Shown here piece after piece: positions 9,201 to 13,080 of a DNA stretch of 13,080 nt. The position numbers and the translations under genes were made by a program. The notes under the pieces are model-generated. The model saw nothing but the letters and a program-made list of their open reading frames with translations, was not told where the DNA came from and searched no databases. Source of the stretch: Synura sp. LO234KE (Eukaryota; Sar; Synurophyceae; Synurales; Mallomonadaceae); assembly GCA_015143735.1 (NCBI GenBank), contig VKHC01000053.1, positions 2,054-15,133 of the forward strand. Reading direction: 5' to 3'. The stretch's first letter is position 1. Every line of letters begins with the position of its first letter.

Positions 9201-11677
9201 TAGAACCTTTGTAGTTGACTCGAGCACTCCCTTTACAGTTTGTTTAACGCTTACGTGTTTAAACTCCACGGCAGACTTCGCCCGAAGGTTATGCGGCGGA
9301 TCCCAAGCAATAACGCTGAGGTCGTGTGAGGCTGAGAAGAGGTGACCTCCTGGAAGAGTTTTATGCGGTTCAATCAAAGCAATGGAAGGCGCAGTTAATT
9401 CGAGGGTGAGGCTGCGTACCCGTTAAGACCAGCGCGGAGATCGGGCCTACATTGACCCTCTCCTCGCACACGCGGACTGCGATACCCAGCAAATCAGACA
9501 TATTTATTAAGGGATAAACGAGGATTAGATGAAGGTCGGTATATCACTCACCCAATTCCACTGCGTGAATGGGAACCATCCGCACAGAATCGTCTCGAAC
9601 TTTCTCCAAATTCAGGTTTACATACCACACCTGACAGTACGGGTATCAACACTACCCATTAAATCGGACCACTCTACGTCCACTTACTTGAACATAACCG
9701 TTCGTGGACGCGGTATACAAGAAGTTCCACGCCACCTACATGCATAGCAGGAGAGATTTAGGAACCTTGTTCATTGCCCCGGGTAATGGAGGATGATATA
9801 AATGTATGCTGTCACCTTTACACAAGTAACGCCATGGCTCCCCGTAGTTATTTTTGTAGAGGGCCAGTCGTCCACTCGTCCAGCATCGGTGATCGGAAAT
9901 AAATGCACTTCACCTATTTCATTCCCACATACCTATACGTAATTTAAGTTCAAGACCTTTTCAATTAATTGATGTCGACTAGAAGATATCTACCAGAACT
10001 TCAGCGATTGGAAAACTAGTCGCCAGAACAGTCTCTGTCGCGAGCTCAAGATTTGTTATGCAGAATATCGACGATCCCGCCTGCCCGCTCTTTTTCAACT
10101 GTTGGGAGATCGTCCACATCAACACCTCTCCATCTGAGAAACCTGACAAGTAGAAAAAGATGTTGCCAACCTTCATGAAAGAAGATGCAAGTCAAGCTAT
10201 ATTTACCTGCTACGTAAAAGGAGCGGCTCAGGAATACACAAATCGCATCGCTTGCCCCTTTATGTCTGCATACGACATTGTAGTTTACTTTTCCTCGTCC
10301 CCTGCTCGCGTCAGCAAAATATTGATTGATATAAATGGACTAACGGAGAATCTTACCGAAGTCGTGGGTCCTTATTTGCTCGAACAAGGTGGATCACTTC
10401 ACTCTTGCAAGCTGCGATTACCCTTGAACCATCACCAGACACGGCGAGAGAATGCACGGCTTCCCCGATTTGTTTCGTGGCCACGGGACTCCCTTCACCA
10501 CTGACGTGAAGTTTTCCATTTGCTCCACTGCTAATCTTGAAAACCTTTTATCACCACAATGTTTAACCACATACGGGCACCTAGGATAACGATCCGACTC
10601 AATGGAAAAGAAATGCCCACCCACCTCAAGTAAACCATCTCCGTAAGCCACGAAAAGCATGGATCCTTTGTTATCCATCGCAACAGCCGCCACCACCTTT
10701 CTACTCCTCTTTAAAATAATATCCTGTAGAATGACAGATTTTAGATCACATTCTCCGCTACGATGCGAACCATTCCCTTCTAATTGGAGGGCTCCCACAT
10801 TCTCACCGTCTCGATCGTGTCGTGCTCCCACATTCTCTCCTGGTGTTCCACGTATATTTCATTCAATCTCATCACCACGGCCTCCACCTAAGTACCAATA
10901 TCAAAAATGTCGTCGGAATTCGACTACATTGAGCGGTTATGTATGCACTGCACTGCTAACCTTCCACTTATAATCGTAGGCCACGCGGAACTTCGCCAAT
11001 TTATTCAAATCACTTTCGTCGATCTCACTGAAAATGAAGGCCAGAGAAAATCCTTAGTATTTATAAACACGAAATTAAGACAAATGGCCGATTGAGGTCA
11101 AAAACTGGAAGATCGACTATGCATCCCATCAGTACTCTGACTCATCCCCTCTTTCGGGTTCTTTAATGGAGTGGATAGGTTAATGGATGAGCGAGCCCCG
11201 TAGTAATATTAATCACTACTGATGCAAGCCAAGAACAATTTCCAGGTCGCATGAAGATTTGTCGACTAGACTGAGGACTCGAATGCGCATATCGCCAATC
11301 GTACATTTCAAATGGAATAAGTATTATATGATAATCGATATCTTAAAAAATGTCATTTAAGGGTTCACCAGCGGATCTCATCACTTACTAGATCCGGCGG
11401 GTGAGCTCTAATTGTTGACTTGCCGCGTGTAGTTCAAATTCGGAAGCTTTTTTCATGCACTTGAGAACAAATCCATCATAACCGCTGAATCCGGAGGATT
11501 TTACTCTGTCCACACAAACATAAGAAGCACAATTTTACTGCCCCAGTGACCACAGATGTTTGTCTCTCTACGGCATATCCGTTAACAATATTCTATGAAC
11601 ACATATTGAATCTTCATCGGCCTTACCGGTCCTGCAGAGCTATTGCCACCGCTCCCATGTGCGCGACGAACGACTCT
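2250..11677 (-). CDS. Large WD40-ASH (MSP-domain) protein, ciliary/axonemal type; possibly the C-terminal part of a channel fusion
   Basis: About 47 exons join in phase: 11677-11627, 11505-11389, 11270-11220, 11136-11071, 11027-10961, 10887-10807, 10723-10625, 10535-10357, 10301-10207, 10142-9994, 9932-9816, 9735-9688, 9630-9552, 9476-9420, 9349-9255, 9176-9101, 8982-8924, 8850-8786, 8691-8534, 8418-8327, 8250-8198, 8120-7996, 7904-7869, 7781-7734, 7682-7617, 7549-7523, 7442-7375, 7313-7214, 7118-7068 (optional), 7035-6860, 6713-6377, 6301-6212, 6153-6075, 6015-5647, 5576-5392, 5306-5244, 5170-5143, 5075-4940, 4847-4722, 4671-4595, 4512-4334, 4261-4054, 4000-3925, 3856-3272, 3239-3096, 2963-2811, 2738-2676 and 2609-2250. 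The product is about 1,900 residues: WD40 repeats, two ASH domains, an unrecognised central region, and an acidic C-terminus. In known families the WD40-plus-ASH combination points to cilia, so an axonemal or ciliary scaffold role is inferred. No start codon is evident at the 5' end, where the first exon opens inside a WD40 blade. Confidence 0.75.
3240..3271 (-). other. Very short (32-nt) intron
   Basis: Read on the minus strand, the segment starts GTAATTTTTTTCG and ends TTTAATTTAG, with a pyrimidine-rich core. Removing its 32 nt joins two phase-0 exons, FRDLWH and VAVILSSLNNGR; reading through adds codons and then a stop. It is the shortest intron I could place with confidence and shows that this genome tolerates introns far below 50 nt. 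Confidence 0.75.
3272..3856 (-). other. Long exon: coiled coil, Asp/Gly-rich linker, helical segment
   Basis: A single 195-codon exon, the longest in the window. It begins with a helical, likely coiled-coil stretch (PYQQELNTVMEEYRKKLERI), passes through a low-complexity acidic linker (AKSDDDGDEGDGGKRGG) that is surely disordered, then a second amphipathic region with many Arg/Ala (SKAERARDRSRRLNIARQ), and ends in a hydrophobic helix (QVKLLSAFRDLWH). No catalytic motif is visible. It probably acts as a spacer and dimerisation segment between the unrecognised central region and the C-terminal tail. The small plus-strand open frame opposite it (3555-3737) is an antisense shadow of the low-complexity linker. 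Confidence 0.75.
3925..5306 (-). other. Unrecognised central domain(s) of the large protein
   Basis: Eight exons (5306-5244, 5170-5143, 5075-4940, 4847-4722, 4671-4595, 4512-4334, 4261-4054, 4000-3925) join in phase. The predicted sequence mixes beta-like pieces (SGDVRLSMTRCHGL, NRYIEIDYKGG, ITSVGFSLEVSADEE) with helices (GQKLKEFFKKAYKQ, MREIQDEINKINWDF, SFVSALSALAKQKRKR). I do not recognise the family. The start could be a further beta-sandwich following the ASH domains, and the later part looks helical. At 4054-4261 a second frame is locally plausible, but only the chosen frame connects in phase to both the following exon (4000-3925) and the one after it (3856-3272). Confidence 0.6.
5392..6713 (-). 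other. Post-ASH region: Ser-rich and Pro/Gln/Arg-rich linkers with beta segments
   Basis: Five exons (6713-6377, 6301-6212, 6153-6075, 6015-5647, 5576-5392) join in phase. Visible parts are a Ser/Lys-rich low-complexity stretch (FDKSSSRKSSAMGSMMLLSS), a helix rich in Lys and aromatics (SFALFKQKWKNDRALK), a beta-like segment (DEKVVEIVVKNSDLSYDE) reminiscent of the strand order in MSP folds, a Pro/Gln/Arg-rich disordered linker (EPKQAKRPPQQPRASV), and a VEEMFGNEEGFGL motif. A third, diverged ASH-like domain may be interrupted by these insertions, but I cannot show that. The join of 6713 to the preceding exon (7035-6860) is in phase but could include another small exon near 6730-6753. Confidence 0.6.
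6860..8850 (-). other. Two ASH/MSP-type immunoglobulin-fold domains (HYDIN-like)
   Basis: Domain 1 (exons 8850-8786 through 8120-7996) starts MNIDFSFLRHNFG, continues with EEIVLTCRNKTNKAVKIRF, then LLIYPGYSFDFRIIFSP, and ends NITVEGYGVRPEL. This follows the ASH pattern of 'IDFG-V', 'L-N-T', 'V-P-...-F-F-P' and 'V-G-G'. Domain 2 begins at KTIDFGNVGV and, after an insertion, gives TIRDCLLYNPTEKPILVQC, ITIEPRALLIPPRKS and ELTLLTITGRAHVV. ASH domains are known from ciliary and centrosomal proteins such as HYDIN, CFAP47, CFAP65 and DLEC1. The exons are small (27-176 nt) and all phases match. Between 7213 and 7036 two splice choices are possible, with or without the exon 7118-7068, which changes a loop in domain 2. 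Confidence 0.75.
8924..11677 (-). other. WD40 repeat region, about 7-9 blades
   Basis: Repeat-like units seen in order: FVAHMGAVAIAL...SGFSGYDGFVLKC; VVAAVAMDNKGSMLFVAYGD; AVHSLAVSGDGSRVIAACKS; CRHKGASDAICVFL...AGFSDGEVLMW; EVLVCGNEIGEVHLF; SHGVTCVK...LYTASTNGYVQVW; GPISALVL...LFSASHDLSVIAWD; and DAPIICMA...LVSGDENGTVVV. The pattern of His/Gly, small-residue strand, 'SGS-D' and 'V-W' is that of WD40 blades, which form a protein-docking propeller. Exons of 48-179 nt join in phase. The exons 11270-11220 and 11136-11071 are supported only by phase and composition. The segment around 10961-10807 is helical, as if inserted between blades. The first visible blade is already complete, so the propeller may begin further upstream. 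Confidence 0.8.
11383..11390 (-). other. Splice donor overlapping tandem stop codons
   Basis: On the minus strand the exon 11505-11389 runs into TAGTAAGT. Read through, it gives TAG followed by TAA. Spliced at TA|GTAAGT, a perfect donor, the chain continues in phase 2 to exon 11270-11220. Any retention of this intron ends translation at once. Confidence 0.6.
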
Positions 11678-11876
11678 CTGCAAGTAAATACATAACCAGA
11701 GGGAGAGAAATAAGCCGTACAATTACAGGCAAATTTCCAACAGCAGTAGTATAGTATCTTAAATTCAATATCCTTAATCCTACTGTGGGTAAGAATGAAA
11801 TGCAAGCACTGCATGATCGTTGTGCCCTGAGAAACAGTATACTCTAAGTACCAATGCACATCCAGACGGGACGCAC

Positions 11877-12272
11877 CGATAAAAAACTTTACTCAGTCGC
11901 TGGTACATGAGCACGCGCTTGCCATCCACCCGAAGTCCCATGGACTTAAGAACGTCCTCGCGGATCATTCCGAGTTGAAACCTCAATATGCCCAAAAACC
12001 GCTGCAAAACAGCACCAATCATCATCGTATCTTTGATATCTTAAGGCGCGACCGCGTTACCTGGTTTCTCAGCCTTACAGGCTGCATGTGGTAGCCACAC
12101 AAAAAATATGTAAGAGGTGCCCAGAGGAGAAAAGCGAAAGTGAATAATTGATGAATTCTTACTTACCAACACTTTGCTTTCGTCCGGGAGATTGTATCCA
12201 AGTATAGCGTTCTTATGCACAGCTCGGAGAACTTGACCGAATTTAAATGTTCGTTCCAGGAATTCTTCATTA
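11877..12272 (-). other. Channel C-terminal tail exons (pre-IQ-like helix and beyond)
   Basis: Exon 12272-12167 encodes FLERTFKFGQVLRAVHKNAI, which sits where Cav channels have the pre-IQ helix that precedes the calmodulin-binding IQ motif; a canonical IQ motif is not evident. The following exon (12001-11877) gives RFLGILRFQLGMIREDVL and a short Lys/Arg-rich piece (VDGKRVLMYQRLSKVF). The role in channel regulation is inferred from position only. Exon 12272-12167 uses a GTAAGT donor, and 12001-11877 follows a TTTTGCAG acceptor. Confidence 0.55.
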
Positions 12273-13080
12273 CTATGGTCCACGCGGAGATCAGTTCAAT
12301 AAAACGGCGAATTCGCATCGATAGAGGATGCGCAACATATTAGCGTGAGACAAGGGATTACAAAGATTCTTACAATAGGAATTCTGGGAGACACACACGA
12401 GGATCGTTCCGAGCAGGTGTGGCGTCCACGGGCATTTGGAATTGATCGGTCCGACCCCAATCATTCTCCATGGTCTTCTTGCCAGACGCAGGCATACTCA
12501 AAAGAACCTTCATCGCAAATCTCTGTAGATTCAGAAAGGGTGTAGATCGCGTGCTCAGATCCAGCCCCAGTGGACGCTTCAATCTGCCCAACAATTCCAT
12601 TAACTGAAAGAGGTTAATGCGACCCTTCCCTCCCGCAACTCTCTTCCAACAAGTTAGGAAATCGTCGATAGGCTCCTCGCAAACCGTGGCGCAGTTCTTG
12701 TCTCTGCCCTCATAATTCTGTAGGATGAGTATCATGAACGTCTTTCTCAACGTGTCGAAGGCAATAAAGAACGTGATGAACAGAAAATAGGCGAAGAACT
12801 GGATAGCGATGGATTCGCCCGGGATATTGGCTGTTATGTAACCTAGAAAAGGGATATTGCGGTGGAGATACAAAAGAGTAAAACTATGACATCGGAAAAT
12901 AGTTAATATATCTATGACTGTCCCCAATCGTCAAGGGGACTACCAGACCGAGTCCAATACCTGTCCATCCGTTACCAGTGGCCATGTTCAACAACGTGAT
13001 GAGCGCATTCAGGAATTCGGCGAAGTGATAGTTGTCGTTGCAGAATTGGGTGTACGACGATTGGAGCTCCCCCGGGTACG
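11877..13080 (-). CDS. C-terminal part of a four-domain voltage-gated cation channel (Cav/Nav/NALCN-like), truncated by window edge
   Basis: Exons 13078-12961, 12842-12374, 12272-12167, 12081-12061 (optional microexon) and 12001-11877 join in phase. The first carries the pore helix and filter (FLNALITLLNMATGNGW); the second carries the S6 helix (FAYFLFITFFIAFDTL then MILILQNYE) and the channel-type tail (DDFLTCWKRV, GRINLFQLMELL, RLKRPLGLDL). In animal Cav channels this tail has the matching order EF-hand-like domain then 'PPLGLG', which identifies the fragment as the fourth domain plus C-terminus. Membrane ion conduction is inferred. Domains I-III and all voltage sensors lie beyond 13080. 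The downstream limit is uncertain: the last exon either splices on to the WD40 exon at 11677 (donor GTGCGT at 11876) or, using donor GTAAAG at 11892, could reach a stop near 11780. Confidence 0.75.
12061..12081 (-). other. Possible 21-nt microexon in the channel tail
   Basis: Between the tail exons at 12167 and 12001 lies a 21-nt segment flanked by CACATGCAG and GTAACG. It adds seven residues (PVRLRNQ) without changing phase, splitting one 164-nt intron into 85 and 59 nt. Skipping it also keeps the frame, so it may be alternative or not an exon at all. Confidence 0.35.
12374..12842 (-). other. S6 helix plus degenerate EF-hand-like tail of the channel
   Basis: This 469-nt exon starts after a pyrimidine-rich TTTTCTAG acceptor and ends at a GTAAGA donor (12373). 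It holds the final membrane helix (about 23 hydrophobic residues ending LILQNYE) and the EF-hand-like module. The loop of that module (RVAGGKGRINLF) lacks the acidic ligands of a working EF-hand, so calcium binding there is not predicted. The hydrophobic core and the following PLGL motif match the structural, non-binding EF-hand-like domain of Cav tails. The ATG at 12925-12927, upstream of the acceptor, lies in the intron and is not a start. Confidence 0.75.
12961..13078 (-). other. Pore helix and selectivity filter of channel domain IV, cut by the window edge
   Basis: The exon enters from the right edge in the frame starting at 13078. NDNYHFAEFLNALITLLNMA is the pore helix and ATGNGWTG is the filter with its invariant Trp. 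The donor (G|GTATTG) at 12960 joins to 12842 in phase 1, giving WTGYITANIPGES. The filter position usually occupied by Glu or Asp in Cav domain IV is Asn (codon AAC, 12971-12973). Confidence 0.75.

Noticed and set aside
10160-10504. 114-codon open frame on the plus strand
   Set aside because: It is antisense to WD40 exons 10535-10357 and 10301-10207, which carry clear blade motifs.
11678-11859. Longer version of the first WD40 exon, starting at 11782 and reading through to 11627
   Set aside because: It is possible in phase, but the stretch 11727-11678 is a strong polypyrimidine acceptor and the read-through peptide (YYCCWKFACNC) looks non-coding; the shorter exon starting at 11677 is preferred.
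12843-12927. ATG at 12925-12927 as the start of a separate membrane protein
   Set aside because: The codons before 12842 lie inside an intron with a clear TTTTCTAG acceptor, and splicing joins the S6 exon in phase to a pore helix and filter.
1-13080. Polycystin/TRP-type channel, mobile element, CRISPR array, tRNA or rRNA
   Set aside because: The filter and tail match Cav-type domain IV and not polycystin or TRP pores. No long terminal or inverted repeats, transposase or reverse transcriptase motifs, regularly spaced repeats or structural RNA signatures were seen.

Overview
The window looks like nuclear DNA of a flagellated (ciliated) eukaryotic microbe, probably a protist or alga; the lineage cannot be fixed from the sequence alone. 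Reading frames are short and interrupted. Adjacent pieces on the minus strand join cleanly only across GT...AG introns, mostly about 50-200 nt and one of 32 nt. I see no bacterial-style operons, ribosome binding sites, tRNA, rRNA, CRISPR or transposon signals.

Almost everything from 13080 down to 2250 is transcribed leftward. I hand-traced about 52 exons whose phases agree at every junction, giving roughly 2,200 codons with no unavoidable internal stop. In order of translation they encode: (1) the last pore loop, the S6 helix and the cytosolic tail of a four-domain voltage-gated cation channel (Cav/Nav/NALCN-like; 13080-11877); (2) a WD40 beta-propeller region (11677-8924); (3) two HYDIN-like ASH/MSP immunoglobulin-fold domains (8850-6860); (4) a long, partly disordered region with beta-rich and helical segments that I do not recognise (6713-3272); (5) a charged helical tail ending in a very acidic C-terminus at a TAG at 2250-2252.

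The main question is whether (1) and (2)-(5) are one gene or two. The exon ending at 11877 and the WD40 exon starting at 11677 join in phase, with no obvious intergenic gap. A channel carrying its own ciliary-type WD40-ASH scaffold would be a notable, possibly undescribed architecture. A two-gene model, with the channel ending at about 11780, is not excluded.

The left end (1-1545) probably carries exons of an unrecognised plus-strand gene that may end at a TAG at 1543-1545. This is much weaker than the minus-strand model. Between 1546 and 2249 lies an increasingly AT-rich spacer between the two convergent 3' ends.
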